Shown here: in pieces, positions 32,558-45,794 of the stretch
Layout of the letters: each line of letters starts with the position of its first letter
Position numbering within the stretch: position 1 is the stretch's first letter
NCBI GenBank assembly: GCA_037039685.1
Contig: JAWNGF010000010.1
Coordinates: forward strand, 1,922,001 to 1,986,000
Direction: 5' to 3'
Length of the DNA: 64,000 bases
Source: Ceratobasidium sp. AG-K
Lineage: Eukaryota > Basidiomycota > Agaricomycetes > Cantharellales > Ceratobasidiaceae
The notes under the pieces: generated by a model
The model's input: only the letters and a program-made list of their open reading frames with translations
Told to the model about the DNA's origin: nothing
Database searches by the model: none
Position numbers and translations under genes: made by a program

Positions 32558-35273
32558 ATGCTCTCTTCTCTCGCGGTTCTTTCAGCTCTAACGTTGTCCA
32601 CCCACCCCGTTTTTGGCGCGGTCGTCAATTATAATCTTGACATCCGCAACTCCAACGTTGCTCCCGACGGTTTCGAGCGTTCCATCGTGTCCGTCAATGG
32701 ACTTGTTCCTGGCACGCTCATTAGGGTAAGCTGGTCCAGCGTCTTGTGGAATCGGATTGCTAAGTGCATTGCTCAGGCCAACAAAGGCGACGAGCTCCAT
32801 ATCAACGTTACCAACTCCGTAAGTACCGTTCCAATACGCTTTTGCACAGAGCCCTTACCTGAACGCTTGGATCCACCAGTTGACCGATCCAAGTATGCGA
32901 CGCGCAACGACCATTGTAAGTTTCCAACGCGCATATACTTGTTCCAACACTAAGTCTTTTATTTTCGCAGCATTGGCATGGGCTGGTTCGTATTGCTCAG
33001 GGCTGAAATATCCATACTGAAACCCCCGCAACATTGTACAGTTTCAGGCTGCTACCGCTGACGAAGATGGGCCAGCATTTGGTAGGTCTCGTTCGCTGTT
33101 GTAGACCGGCGCATATGATTAACCTTGGTGGCCGTGTAGTTACTCAATGTCCTATCTCCCAGAATAATTCGTACACTTACGAGATCCCTCTAGGTGACCA
33201 AACTGGAACCTTTTGGTATGATGGGCTACGGAGTTAGCCAGACACTGTCTGACTATTTCCTAGGTATCATGCGCACTTGGCAAGTCAATACGTCGATGGT
33301 CTGCGCGGTCCCCGTAAGTAACTGAAGATCCCTCTTGTATGCATATCGAAGCTGATTTCATTGTCACAGTTGTTGTTTACGGTATGAGCGTTGGCATTAC
33401 GAAATCCACTTTTTTTTTTTAGCTGAGTCTATTGGGCAACTACTAGATCCGGAAGACCCACATAGAAGCCTCTACGACGTGGATGATGAGAACACTATCA
33501 TCGTTCTGGAAGATTGGTACCACACACCTGCGCCTCAGCTTGAGCAACAAATGTTTTCAACCAACAATACCGATTTGCTCACCCCGTAAGCATATCTATC
33601 TCATCTCCCCGTTTTATATTACTTATGGCCCCAGTATTCCCGACTCTGGTCTGATCAATGGGCGTGGCCGCTACGTTGACGGCCCCCGAGTTGACCGTGC
33701 CGTTATCAACGTTCAGCCTGGCCGTCGCTACCGGTTCCGCGTGATCAATACTTCCGCTGTTGCAGCGTTCAAGTTTGCTATTGAAGGCCATCGGTTCACT
33801 ATTATCGTGCGTGGTTTAGCCCGTAAGAGAATGCCTTTCTAACTCGTTTACCGGTAGGAAGCCGATGGTATTCCGCATGAGCCCTTGGTTGTGGACAACT
33901 TTGATATCTATGCGGGGCAGCGCTATTCGATCATTGTATGCGCCTCTCATGGTCACTACATACCGCGAGCAACAACTTTGCTAACATTGGCCCTAGGTTG
34001 AGACTAACCAGACCGCTGCCAACTACTGGGTTGCAGCTCCTATGGACGTGTTTGGAGCCGGAAACAATCCCAACCGTACGTGATCGTTTCCTGACCAGAT
34101 GAAACCATACTGACGTGGATTGATAAGTGGATACCACTAACATCTATGCTGTTCTTCATTATGAAGGAGCGCCTGATGCCGAGCCTACCACAGAGGCACT
34201 TGTCCCGTCAGGCGCTGCCCTTGTTGAGGAGAACCTCCACGTGAGTGCGAAATGACCGACCGTTCATTTTGATCAGTGCTTATATCCCAATTATCGTTGA
34301 TCGCAGGCCCTTATAAACCCTGGCGCTCCTGGCGGCGACGCCCCCGCGGACGTCCAAGTTAACTTGACTATTGGACGAACGACTATTGACGGCGTTCTAG
34401 CCTTCACGTTCAATGGTATTCGCGTAAGTGTTATGTATGCTTCAAAACTTCGTCACAATGGTTCCCTAATTACAAAGATAGTACGAACCGCCCTCGCTGC
34501 CTACACTCTTGGCCATTCTTGCTAACAATGCGACAACCGATGCCGATTTTGCGTCCAACGAACATACCATTACTCTTCCTCATAACAAGACCATTGTGAG
34601 GTTTATGAGATTTGAACAAGATGTCTTAGATGCTGATCATTTGGTCGTTTTTACTAGGAACTTGTCATCACTGGTGGAGTCAATCATCCCATTCACCTTC
34701 AGTACGTGTTTCACTGGCACAATGACCTCCCCTCTCTGGCCTAACTGCTCGTGCTCTGTAGCGGTCATGTTTTCGATGTAGTTCAATCGGTTGGAGGCAC
34801 GCGTAAGCACGAATATTCTACACATTCATACCGCTTCTGAGGGGTTAATATCTAGCGAATTATGTCAACCCTCCTCGACGTGACGTGGTTCTCGTGAGCT
34901 CGCCCGGTGTCATTTTGCGCTTCAGGGTAAGATGGTATTTGAATGTATTATCGAAGTATATTGACGCACTGCGTTCAATTATAGACCGATAACCCAGGGC
35001 CGTGGTTTGTCCACTGCCATATTGACTGTACGTGTTTTACACTCCAATTGGATGATCGTGGGCCTGATAAATTATATCTACAAGGGCATTTGGAAGCCGG
35101 TAGGTAGCCGTTGGTGGTTTAGCAATCGATACTAATGCATATATCTAGGTCTGGCTATGGTCTTCGCTGAGGCCCCTGAGGAGGTTCGTACAGGAGTGCA
35201 GAGGGTCCAGCCTAACAACTCGTGGGACCAACTGTGCCCCAAGTATCAGTCTTTGCCAGCTGAATTGCAGTAG
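32558..35273 (+). CDS. lcc: Laccase B (multicopper oxidase)
   Basis: A signal peptide ([17 protein letters not shown]) is followed by [20 protein letters not shown]. Copper boxes rebuilt across introns are [35 protein letters not shown] and [18 protein letters not shown], with Leu at the axial type-1 position. The second box has Ala between its two histidines (HAH) where copies A and C have Ser; the copper ligands themselves are kept. A 12-base exon encodes the VVVY segment, as in the other copies. The Asp-Trp-Tyr-His-Thr stretch is not interrupted here, unlike copy A. Other introns match copy A, including those in the HPIHL|HGH box, GGT|, HCHID|WHL and EAG|LAM. An 11-T run lies in the intron near 33410. 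The protein ends [14 protein letters not shown]. Confidence 0.9.
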
Positions 35274-37160
35274 AAGCGAGAACTGCTCCCAGAAGCGCAC
35301 CGGACCGAGCGTTGGTCTTGACTTCTGTTGTAATCTTGTGTTTCTTTTTGTCTTTAATCTTCGTGAGAATTGATACTCTTTTCGTCTTCTTTAGAGTTGT
35401 TTTCTGATCAACTACAGTGAAATTGTGCGTGTGATTCGAGCTTGACAAGGTAAAATTTCGAGCGATAGGAATGAAGTGTCAACAGTATAGGCTCGGGTGG
35501 CCTCTGGCCGGAGCGGGAGATATGGGAAAGATCACTCAATGCCTAGCTGCCAGGCCGTGGGAAGTGACTGTATGCACACGTGTGCGCCCTTTGTGATGTT
35601 GTATCAGAGAGCTCGCGCGACTGATTTGAACATTGACGAGAAACCCAGGCTCTGAAATATTGAGTTGAAAATTAACCTTGGCAGTATAAGAATCAGTCCC
35701 ACATGGTCATTACGTGACACCAATTTCGAAATGACTACGCTCCTCTGCCACTCTGCGCCACGACATCCTGCTTGTAATTGTCTCCAGCATGATCAAACAA
35801 GACCGTCTTGCAGTGGATCTGAGAGCCACACCGTACTCTGCAAGTCCGGGCGCTCAGCTTGCTCCAATCCCTGGTTGTTTCTCACGTTGGCGCGATCATT
35901 AGATTGAGGAGGAGGAGGCAGTTGCTTCTCATGTGTCTTGTTTTCTGCAATCTCTCGGGCACCATTACATTCCAGAGGAAAAGAAAGTCCAGTTTTTTGC
36001 GATACACGTCCGAGCTTAATAGATCTATCAACCCAACGCGGCCCACGTGTCTCGAGAGTGGCGCCCCAAAAGCCTATCGAGCGCCGTGAATCACCACGCA
36101 GATCATTTGCGGAGGCATTTCCGCATGTCCCAAACCTCCCGGTTCAGCCTCTTCTAGGGAAGTTGCCAACCATACCAACTTGCAACCAGGTGTGGCTGTA
36201 CGAAGCGAACCTCGATTTCTTATCGGCCCTGCGTGGACACTGTTTTACCTGATCATACGCTCACCTTAACCTTCTAGTCATCATTCTCAAACCATTCGGT
36301 GGGAAGAAATATACGACGTCGCAACCCACGAGGCGGATCGCCGTTGCGTGACATACAAGCAAGCTCATAATATCTACCATTTTGAATCGAACTTTCTTAC
36401 GCCCTGTTAGATTCTAGCCTCCTACTTAAATATAGCTCTGCACGGAACAGATGGGTTGCTTAGTGCAGCACTCTACCCTTGAGTAGTATTGGCTCGACCA
36501 AGCGTCGGCGAGGAGGACAAGCTCAATAGAGCCGAGTCGGCGGTCCAAAAGTCCTATAGAACGGGATATTGAGAGGATAAAAGCGCCCGCCGCATGATAT
36601 GATTGGATCAATGCATCGCTCAAGTTCATTGATGCTCGGCCACGCAGTCCGGGATCAACTATATTGGTGACTTTGCGCTAGTCAGTCTCTTCTGTAGATT
36701 GTTATACCCTCTATATGAGATTATTCCAATCGGTCAGAAATCCCGCCTGAGGCGTGGTGAATTATTGCCAGGCACTGGGATACAGGTGTTCACACGCAGG
36801 CGATGGCTCGCTATAGAAATTGTTATATTAATGTATTCGTATCCTGCATAAAATCATGAAATGTATTATCACCCACCCCTATCCAAATCTGAGCCGTGTG
36901 AAATCTGAGTAAGGGCGAGACGCCCAATCGTTCCTAGGGAAGATGCTTGAGTTTCAGACCACATATTACGGCGTTGTTTTGCCCCAAAATGGCACTAATG
37001 AGATAAATCCGCGATCACGTGGCGCCCTGATCGTGATCAACTTGTGCTCAGTCATCTCACTGAACATTTCCAGGCCCGCTCAGTCAGCCAAAGAATCACC
37101 AATCTCGGTCCTGAAGCTCCGATACGATCATGTTGACGTCAACGCCGCACAGCTCGCTGC
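35274..37160. other. 1.9 kb gene-poor stretch
   Basis: Overlapping short frames on both strands, none with a recognisable domain, splice pattern or repeat ends. It may hold non-coding or rapidly evolving sequence. Confidence 0.35.
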
Positions 37161-37167
37161 TATAAAG
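37161..37167 (+). promoter_or_regulatory. TATA box of the GST gene
   Basis: TATAAAG lies only 35 bases upstream of the ATG at 37196. A transcript starting about 30 bases below it would have almost no leader for that ATG, which favours use of the second in-frame ATG. Confidence 0.5.
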
Positions 37168-37195
37168 GCTCGTTCGTTGGGCAAATCTAAACATC

Positions 37196-38501
37196 ATGCT
37201 ACGAAGCCTCGTCTTCACTCAACCGCTTCGAACTGTGACTCGTGCCAGCAAACCATTCTTCGTACCGTTCGTCTTTCAACGTACCATGTCTTCCGGAGCA
37301 CCTGAAGCCTTGAAGTCTGAGAAGGGGTTGCACCTCTTGTAAGTTTACTATGAAGTGGTTGCGGCTGTCGGTCCTAACGTGTCATTAGGACGATGCCTAC
37401 CCCCAACGGTAAGCACCGAGATCCCCAGGCTTCTATCGATTCTGTTCGACTCAAACCTGGTTTTCACAGGCCGAAAGCTCCAAACCGCACTCGAAGAACT
37501 CAAGGATGTTTACCAAACGCCGTTCTCCTGGACTTGTGAGAATATCACTGATTCGACTTGCGCCCAAGCCCAACTGAGATATTATTAGATATTGATATTA
37601 GCACAAATATCCAAAAGGAGCCATGGTTCTTGGCGTTGAACCCAAATGGACGCATCCCCACTTTGGTCGACAACAGTCAGGCCAAGCCATTCTCGGTCAT
37701 GGAATCCGGTGCGATTCTCTTGTATCTCGACCAGGTATGGCATATATCTAGGCCCTTCGTATTCATGACTAACCCGACTGTTCTAGTTTTACGATAAGGA
37801 CAAAGTCGTATGTCACTCCAGGAAGGTATTACTGTAATACCCACTCTAATTATTGGTGTAGTTTGGATTCGCGGATCCTCTCGAGCACAACCAGATGTTG
37901 CAATGGCTATTCTGGCTGAACGCGGGTCTCGGTCCGATGCAGGGTCAATTGAACCACTTCAACAGTTTGCTCCGGAAAAGATTCCTTATGGAATTAAGCG
38001 GTGAGTGGATTGGCTGTTACCCCGCGTGAATCGTGTACTGACGGGTGTTGTCTAGTTATCACGACGAAACCCTTCGCCTACTAACCGTAATTGACGATCA
38101 CTTGTCTGGTGGGTATCAATGTCTCGTGCTTGGCGTACGAGGATTTAATATTATTATAGGCAAATGGACCGGAGAGCCCGAGCGAGAATACCTGGCTGGT
38201 AACGGCAAGGGCAAGTACAGCTGGTTAGTACCTCGCTCGTCCTAAGATATTGATCCCGAGACTAATCTCGAGAATGACATTCAGGGCCGACATGTCTACT
38301 TATACGTGGTACGTCATGTTTTCAAACCTTGTGACTGGCCAACTGACACGCCAAACTCGTCGCAGGGTCTACATTGCGGACTTTAGCGGAATCACGAAAG
38401 AGGAGCTGGCTCCGCTCAAGCATCTCAATGCTTGGCTTGAGAGAATTCTCCAGCGGCCAGCTGTCCAGAGGGGATTGAACGACTACAAGAAGCCGGAGTG
38501 A
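37196..38501 (+). CDS. Glutathione S-transferase, Ure2/Nu-like
   Basis: Several exons read, in order, a basic leader ([20 protein letters not shown]), a second in-frame start ([20 protein letters not shown]), the thioredoxin-like domain ([73 protein letters not shown]) and the helical domain ([24 protein letters not shown], then [20 protein letters not shown] and [16 protein letters not shown]). [11 protein letters not shown] and ESGAILLYL are the glutathione-binding cis-Pro and Glu-Ser elements. The enzymes conjugate or reduce electrophiles with glutathione. The basic leader ahead of the second ATG may target part of the product to mitochondria. Some intron edges in the helical half are approximate. 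Confidence 0.82.
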
Positions 38502-39189
38502 GAGGTGCCTGACCTGGTGTATGAAATAGTGAATAAACTCAAATTTCATTTTTCCAACGGGGGTATTTTTGAGTCCGATAAACTACTTTTTTCGTGCTCT
38601 GATGTATCTTTCCCAAGACAAGATACATGAGTAAGAAACATTTGGTAAGGGCCAAGAGGCGTATCAACCAGGGGCAACCTCAGGGAAGCCTTCGAACTGA
38701 GGCTATCTCGACGCAATATCGGGCAGCCCCGGATGATCTTCGCGTCATGCGTATATATGGAGAAGGTTTACTCGCTAACAGATGAGCTGAAAAAGTCGCT
38801 TGTGTCAAGTCGTTAAACGCGTTAACTCGCACGCGAGTGTGGGGCACCGGTCAAATTTCCTACCCGAGCCTTACATGCGAATGGCGGCGTGAGAGAAGCT
38901 CTGGCATGGGAGGGCGTATCCTTAATCGGTTATAAACCTGTGAGACAGTCTTGGATAGAAGTTGTAGGGAGGATGCAGACAAGGGTGGTAGAGTCGTGGG
39001 CAAGTCAAATTAGCCGCCGAACTTGTCCGAATTCTCACTCTTCGGTAGGGTACTGCTCAACAGACTGCCTAGCCCTCCTGCCTACCACCACCACTCTCCC
39101 CTTTCCTTGCTATCAACTCATAGACTTTCTGCTGTCGTATTTATCACCTACTTTGCGATAAATAATTATCTACTAGCAGCTAGAGCATC
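38502..39189. other. Intergenic region, GST to mitochondrial carrier
   Basis: Short incidental frames only. The 120 bases before the ATG at 39190 are C/T-rich, then AT-rich (TATTTATCACC, AATAATTATC), as expected of a 5' leader. Confidence 0.35.
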
Positions 39190-42100
39190 ATGCTTCCCGG
39201 ATTCGGCCTACCTCGAATTTTCCCGACATTGCACTGCGACGAGTCGGTCCAGTCTGCAGTCGCCAACAAAGCAACAACCGCACCTTCAGTGTTAAAAAAG
39301 ATCACTACTGGCGAGACGGAGATCAAAGCGATGGAAGCGAAACTTTGAGAGCTATGCCAAAGATGTCAACGGCGAAAAGTAAGCTGCACCCTTGCTTCTG
39401 GCGATCAAGCTAACATGGAAATAGATATCTTGACCGGGAGTCTTTTATCAACGCTATAGCGCCCAAGGAAGACTTTTCTCGCATCCATCGCGACCAGTTT
39501 GGCATTTTGTTCCGTGTCGCGGACAACACGCGTCGTGGGCTCGTGTCATGGGATGAGTTTGTCGTGTTTGAGACTTTGCTCAAGCGACCAGATGCCGACT
39601 ACTGGATTGCATTCCAGTACTTTGACGTGTAAGTGATAGCTTTGCATCAACCCTCGAGGTTGCTAATATTTTCCCCACAGTGATGGCAGCGGTACGATCA
39701 CTTTCGATGAATTTAAAAATGTATTTTCGGCCGGACTTGGACCTGACTCGATCCCATTTGATTTCAACTGGTGCCTAGTGTTGCTTTCATTTATTCCGCT
39801 ACCAGCTAAACTTTTTACAGCGATTGGGTCAAACTATACCTGGGAAAGCGGGATGGCGAACACGTTCTTGGCTGTACGTGCAAATATAGGCCTTGAAACG
39901 AGGCGCACACGACTAATTTGTCCAAATTGGGCAGATCATGAATTCACCCAGTTGATGAAGGGCTTGCAAGGCGAACGACTCCGACAGGCATTCAAGTACT
40001 TTGACTCGAACCAGGATGGGTTTATTCGACCGGACCAGTTCAAGCGCATCATTCTTGTGAGTGCCCTCGGTAGACCCAATATGCGAATGATTGACTCGGA
40101 TCTGATAGGAACTTGCTGGACACAAATTATCCGACTCTGTCTTGGAGCGACTACCAACGCTCACGACTCTCACGCCTGGCCAAAAGATTTCCTTCTCCGA
40201 AGTTATCGCGTTTCACAATGTTATTCACCGTGAGATATTTGTGAATTAGTCAGACAAATGTATTACTAACATTTCATCTCGCCAGAAATGGACATGGTCG
40301 AGCGGTTCGTCTAGTGCACCAAGGATGTGGTATTATGCGAAACTAAACTCCATTGACAGAGTCATTCGTGACGCATGCGCCAAGTCCAAAGACGGTCGTA
40401 TCGATCAAACCGACTTCCTGAACCACGCAGCAATGACCACCCGCTATGGGATCTTCTCCCCTATGGAGGCCTCGATCATCTTCCATTTCGCATCACGTGG
40501 GGCAGGTCACTCGCGTTTGGCCCTGGTCGACTTTGCCCGGCTGCTCGATCCTCGATGGAAAGCCCCGTCGGATGTTGGTCGCGAGAGTAGTACCACGGCT
40601 AAAATTAGCAAAGGATTTTTGGATGACGTATTTCACTCGATTTACAACTTTGGTTTGGGTGGTATTGCTGGTAGTTTTGGGGCGACGGTCGTGTACCCTA
40701 TTGACCTCGGTAAGTGTCTTGTCGTTGTGCATTGATGTGGACTAATATGCGGTCACATTAGTCAAGGTAAATGCGGCTAGAATAGATGGATGAACAACTG
40801 CTAATCGATGCGACGCATCCCGCATATAGACACGGTAAGACACAATGACTTTATCGACGGATTTTTTATTTACGCTATCCATCAGAATGCAAAACCAACG
40901 CTCCTCTGTTGTTGGCCAAATGTTGTACAGAAACAGCTTTGACTGCGCCCAAAAAGTGCTCCGCAACGAAGGGTTTCTAGGATTTTACCGTGGCCTTGGG
41001 CCTCAGCTTATTGTGCGTGCAGCCGAGCATTCACAATTCGCGAAATGCTAAGAGCTATCTCTAGGGTGTCGCTCCAGAGAAAGCTATCAAACTCACGGTC
41101 AATGACCTTGTTCGAGGACACGCGATGGACCCTGAAACGGGGCGTATCAAACTGATGTGGGAGATCATCGCTGGTGGCACGGCGGGAGGTTGCCAAGTGG
41201 TACGTGGTCTGCGAATTCAACATTTATATCATTGTTCACGGTGTGTTGGTTCGGATAGCTCTTCACCAATCCGCTTGAAATTGTGTGGGTGTAGCTTTGT
41301 TTTTCGGCGAATTCGAGTACTGATTACATCTCGAAATCAGCAAGATTCGTCTCCAAGTACAAGGCGAGGCAGCAAAGGTTGAAGGCGCCGTCCCACGTGG
41401 TGCCGTGCACATCGTACGCCAACTTGGTCTGTTGGGACTTTACAAGGGCACGACTGCCTGCTTGCTTCGTGACATCCCATTCTCCGCCATTTACTTCCCT
41501 GCCTATGCACATCTGAAAAAAGATGTGTTTGGCGAGGGGTACCGTGGGAAGAAGCTTGGATTTGGCGAGACGTTGTTGGCTGCTGGTATTGCGTGAGTAC
41601 TGAATTCCGATGTGAATACCGGGGGTCGACTTTATAATCTAATATCAGGGGTATGCCTGCTGCGTACCTTGCTACTCCTGCCGGTATGTATCACGCGTGC
41701 GTTCTGCATCGCACTTCCCCTTACATTCCACTTAGATGTCATCAAGACTCGCCTTCAGGTTGAGGCTCGTACCGGACAAAGCACATACAACGGCATTACT
41801 GATGCCTTTACGAAAATCAGTAAGTCCTATTAGATTTTCCTACCCAACACCCGCTGACTCCTGGTGTGCAGTGCGTGAGGAAGGTCCTAAAGCATTCTTC
41901 AAGGGCGGTATAGCCCGTGTCGTTCGTAGCAGTCCTCAGTTTGGTTTCACTCTCGTTGCGTACGAGTACTTACACAAGTTCCTGCCCGTAAGCCTAAATT
42001 CTTCGCAGCGGATGAGGTCTAGACGTCTAATCTGCGAATTCAATAGTACCCTGGCAGCGAGCAGGCTGCGACGAAGCAGGTTGAGACTTCGCTTACGAGT

Positions 42101-42205
42101 GGCCATGAGGATCTTTCTCGCGTCCGTGCACGCAACGCGCTCAAGATCTTGTTGGACGTGCACAGCAACTTTGAGCGCAAGTCGACAGAGACCAAGTCGG
42201 CTTAA
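39190..42205 (+). CDS. AGC1: Calcium-regulated mitochondrial aspartate/glutamate carrier
   Basis: The N-terminal half carries EF-hands: [15 protein letters not shown] (canonical loop), [18 protein letters not shown] and a weaker [16 protein letters not shown]. The C-terminal half is a mitochondrial carrier with three P-x-[DE]-x-x-[KR] signatures, YPIDLVKTRMQNQ, TNPLEIVKIRLQVQ and [13 protein letters not shown], plus GGTAGGCQV and [17 protein letters not shown]. This matches AGC1/aralar, which exchanges aspartate and glutamate across the inner membrane for the malate-aspartate shuttle. Two successive 5-base exons, at 40762-40766 and 40830-40834, encode part of the first signature. In exon 1 the frame slips by one base near 39325-39328: dropping one A gives [20 protein letters not shown]. 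It ends [12 protein letters not shown]. Confidence 0.88.
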
Positions 42206-43286
42206 TGTGGTCTGTGGCGTGTATTTGTTTGTACTAGAGGTAGAGGGACTCGCATTATACATTTCTATTTGGGATCATTGTTTGGTGAGCAAATGGCTCG
42301 CTTGAAATCGTTACCCGCTTGCATGGAAGCGTCGCTTCATCATGGATGAATCAATGCGACATGGAAGATGGTGTGCACGAATACGTTCGAAAGGCGGGTT
42401 TGGCCGTAAGCCGATTATTGACGAACCCCGAATAAGTCTCATGAAAGCATTTGAGTTTCTGTGGATCAAGTTAGTCCTACAGAAATTGGGAATAACCAAT
42501 AAAATTTAGATGAAGGGATGCTAGTCGGCTCGGAGGTGCCCACGGTACCTATAATATCCAATCGCATTTTCATTATCTACCGTAAATCTCAGGTAGGTTT
42601 CTGATCATGAGTCTACCTGCAAGCCAATAGGGGGCCCTGGCATCGGGTTATCACTGACCGATTGTCGGAGGGTGACGCCGGACTTCGTCGATTGGCCAGT
42701 AGCGTCCACGAGAGAGCTGTCCATATATGCGTTTCTGCTCTCGTCAAACGGTCCCGTTCGTTCTGAAAAATTTATGAAGGTCAAAATCAATAATAGTCTG
42801 CGCTGGGTATTGTATCCACACTATACGAACTACCACATCTATACCCACTGAAGTAGTCCAGAGAAATTGCCTTGTTTGTGTGTTCTCGACGTCGAGGTTT
42901 ACAGCCCACTGGGCCCAGTTCAAAATAGCATGCCCAGAACATAGGCATAGTTGTACTTTCAAGCCTCCTAAGTTTCACACATAACATGACCAGTTACTGT
43001 GAGCACTGCGTCTGAGCTTATAAGTCTAACTTCTGCAAAGACACCGCGCATACGGATGAGCACAACTGAGAACATCGCTGTGTCCGCGACGGATAGCACC
43101 GTCCGGGTTAGCAATCCATGGGGTATGTGATACCAGAATAACTCGGGAGCAAGTGCTATTACCGTTACATAGGGGGCTCTAGGCACATCCATCACTTTCC
43201 TAGCAGCCATGCCAATAATATTTATTTACTGAATGTTCCACGTTGACAAAATGATTGAGCATCCCCAACAAAATATGCGGTTTACA
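42206..43286. other. Convergent intergenic region, carrier and TRM6
   Basis: 1.1 kb between two gene 3' ends. Short frames only, with no domain recognised. Confidence 0.35.
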
Positions 43287-45181
43287 TCAAGATTCAAGCT
43301 TTTGCGCCTCCTCTGCACTATCGCTTTTTTTGAGCAGGTCCTGTTCATCAATCGCAGGAGTGCCTCCTCCCGAAACCTGGGCGGATGCTTTCTCCTCCGC
43401 AAGTCGGCGGCGCTTCGCTCGAAGTTCTTTGCGATGTAAAAGTACTGAAGATGCCTCAGGGTCATCATACCTGTCGAAATCACGCCAATCAACCCAAACA
43501 ATTCAGTTCCAGGAATGAATTCGACTTACACTTTGATTGTAGTTAGAATATATCCACTTGCACCAGGCATGTTCATATTCGGGTGTGTTCGACCAGGAAG
43601 TACCTGTGAAGACAGTGTTCATTGGTTGTAAAGCCAGTCGCTATAATATCGTACTTGATACTCCCGGTGCCATGCTTCGGATACAGAAGGTGCCAGATAC
43701 TTTGGCATCGGTCGCATTCGTGATTGTGCCTCTATCAGGGGCTAAGTCCAAATTGTCAACCTCAAGGATGTGCGTTGCGCACGGGGACTCGCCTGAATAA
43801 ATGGACTGTACACAGCGATCGACCCGGACCCAGCTACGTAGGGCGACAACTTCTCAACTACGGAAAACGGCTCAAACTGGCTTGCTATGATAAGGCTAAC
43901 ACCCAACTTGAGTTAGTTTACCCAATTTTCATTGAATATATACGCACCCATCAAATTCCCCCGAGAATAGCTCCTCGCGCAAGCTGGTCAAGACGTCTGC
44001 TGTTGCTTTCCGTTTTCGATTCTTCGACTTCTCCTTGTTAGTTTGAGGCTCTTCGAGCAGGGCCTCGGCCCCTCGAGTGGCGGCGACTAAGGAAGGCTCA
44101 GTATATCAAGCTACATAACATAGAGGAGACCTACGGGGAGTATAGTCCTCGTCCGCAGCTGCCCAGTTGATGGTGCTCAGGATAGTTGAAGATTTTACTT
44201 CAGGCTCGAAATTCATGTGGGGTATGATAGGGAATGCTGAAGGACCGTCAACATCGGTAATGGCGATACATCGTCCGCTTCCTATGAAGATATTCAATAA
44301 CTGCGAATAGCCAACAGGGCGAAAATTTTCCTACCTCCTAATCGTTCTAAGACTGCAGCAACAAGTAGTCCTGACACATCGTCGGTCACTAATATCCTCG
44401 CGCCCGGTCGAACGTTCACAGAGTTGATCAGTTGGCCTAGAGAGTGTGGTCGTAGATCTCGGATTTTACTGGGATCCCGTGAGAAATGATATTCGCAGAT
44501 ATTGAACAAGGTGGGTTCGACAACAGTGAATCCTTTAGAAAATCTACGCCGGGTCAGATTACAGTTGATACCCGTATAGTTTTAACTTACTTGGCCTCTT
44601 TTCTCTTTTTGTACTTTTCTTTACTATATTCATTTTTTAGTTGGTAGTTGGTATGGGCCTCGATCTGACGTTTGATTATTTCCTGCGAGAGTTGATTATA
44701 AAAGGTAGGTTCAAAGTTAAGTGCGATGAGCTTACTGTGACATGTGCCCCACTTGATTTGAGTGCTTCAATCTCCTCGGATGTCAAAGGTTGTACAAACT
44801 GCCCGTCGTCGTTGATAAGCTCGTTGGTGGCATTTGTTTCCTCTGCAGGTCCATCATCAGAATCGAACCAAGCGCACACACTACCTTCTCGAACGTACCT
44901 ATTTCCTCAATAGCCTTGTGTTCAACCACTTTTAACGACTTCTTCTCTACGATCTCATACGATAACCCAAACGGATGCCCGAGAAGACGTTCGCTCCGGA
45001 ATATACCATACTTGCCGAGTTTCATATCACTGGCTTTCGATTATTCGCGTCGTAATGCAATGTGTATCAGAGTTACTTACCCTTTACCCTCTCCATCAGG
45101 TATTTTCACAAGCTTCAGCTCGTTGTTGGGAAGGCGAAGGAGGATGTTGTCGCCTGGTCTAATTGTGCGAGCTTGGCCCAT
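43287..45181 (-). CDS. TRM6: tRNA m1A58 methyltransferase non-catalytic subunit TRM6
   Basis: The start codon at 45181 opens MGQARTIRPGDNILLRLPNN, and the chain continues VSLGKYGIFRSERLLGHPFG, NDDGQFVQPLTSEEIEALKS, EAHTNYQLKNEYSKEKYKKR, NICEYHFSRDPSKIRDLRPH, VRPGARILVTDDVSGLLVAA and VLERLGG. These match the Gcd10/TRM6 family, the partner of catalytic TRM61 that helps bind tRNA so A58 is methylated, including in initiator tRNA. C-terminal exons give LIIASQFEPFSVVEKLSPYV, MRPMPKYLAPSVSEAWHREY and VLPGRTHPNMNMPGASGYIL, then a Lys/Glu-rich tail ending EEAQKLES. One intron after AVYSPFIQ appears to use a GC donor (GCGAGT). The first exons run divergently from the desaturase gene. Confidence 0.85.
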
Positions 45182-45794
45182 ATTGCATGAATTTACGCTG
45201 GGGTTTTGCAGATGGTAATTATGAATTGTTCAAGTAATTTTTTTAGGATCTTAGATACGATTAGGAAGAGTCAATGGAATGCTATGTGTCGTAGAACTGC
45301 CGAGGCAGACGCGAGTTCCTAAAAATGTTGATCGACAGCTAATAGAGTATTTCCAATCTCTTTGTGGCAACCACTTGTTGTGTAATGGGTTGGGTTACCT
45401 GTTACGCCCACTGTCGCGTCATTTGTTTGTGTCATGTGTAGATCAAATTGTCCCATCCTGTCTTTAAATAGCTCCAAGTCGACTCTTGCATTTATGATAG
45501 TCAGTACATATTCCATTAGTATATATCTATGTGACCAGGAGAGTACCTTGAGGTGGTAACTGTGGTGATAGATTCGCGCATAAATAGATTCCGATCGCGG
45601 GCAGCAATCGACGACCTCGGACGCCGATTGCAACGTAAGTCACGATCGTCGCTGTCATGACCTCCATGCAAATTTCTCAGATAACCACGACCTAGTGTGA
45701 TACCTCCTCCCTCGCACTCCGACTGTATCGTTTGAGATGGGTGTAGTTGCACAGGTGCGCTCCGCGAGGCTATATACTCGATATGTGCTGAACG
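45182..45794. promoter_or_regulatory. Divergent region between TRM6 and desaturase
   Basis: 613 bases between start codons. GCTATATACTC at about 45767-45777 lies close to the desaturase ATG and may be its TATA element. That would leave almost no leader, so a later ATG or a remote start is possible. No gene was found inside. Confidence 0.4.

Noticed and set aside
33237..33300. Loss of a copper ligand in laccase B because the box reads YHAH rather than YHSH
   Set aside because: Only the residue between the two histidines changes. Both ligand histidines remain, so activity is not in doubt on this ground.
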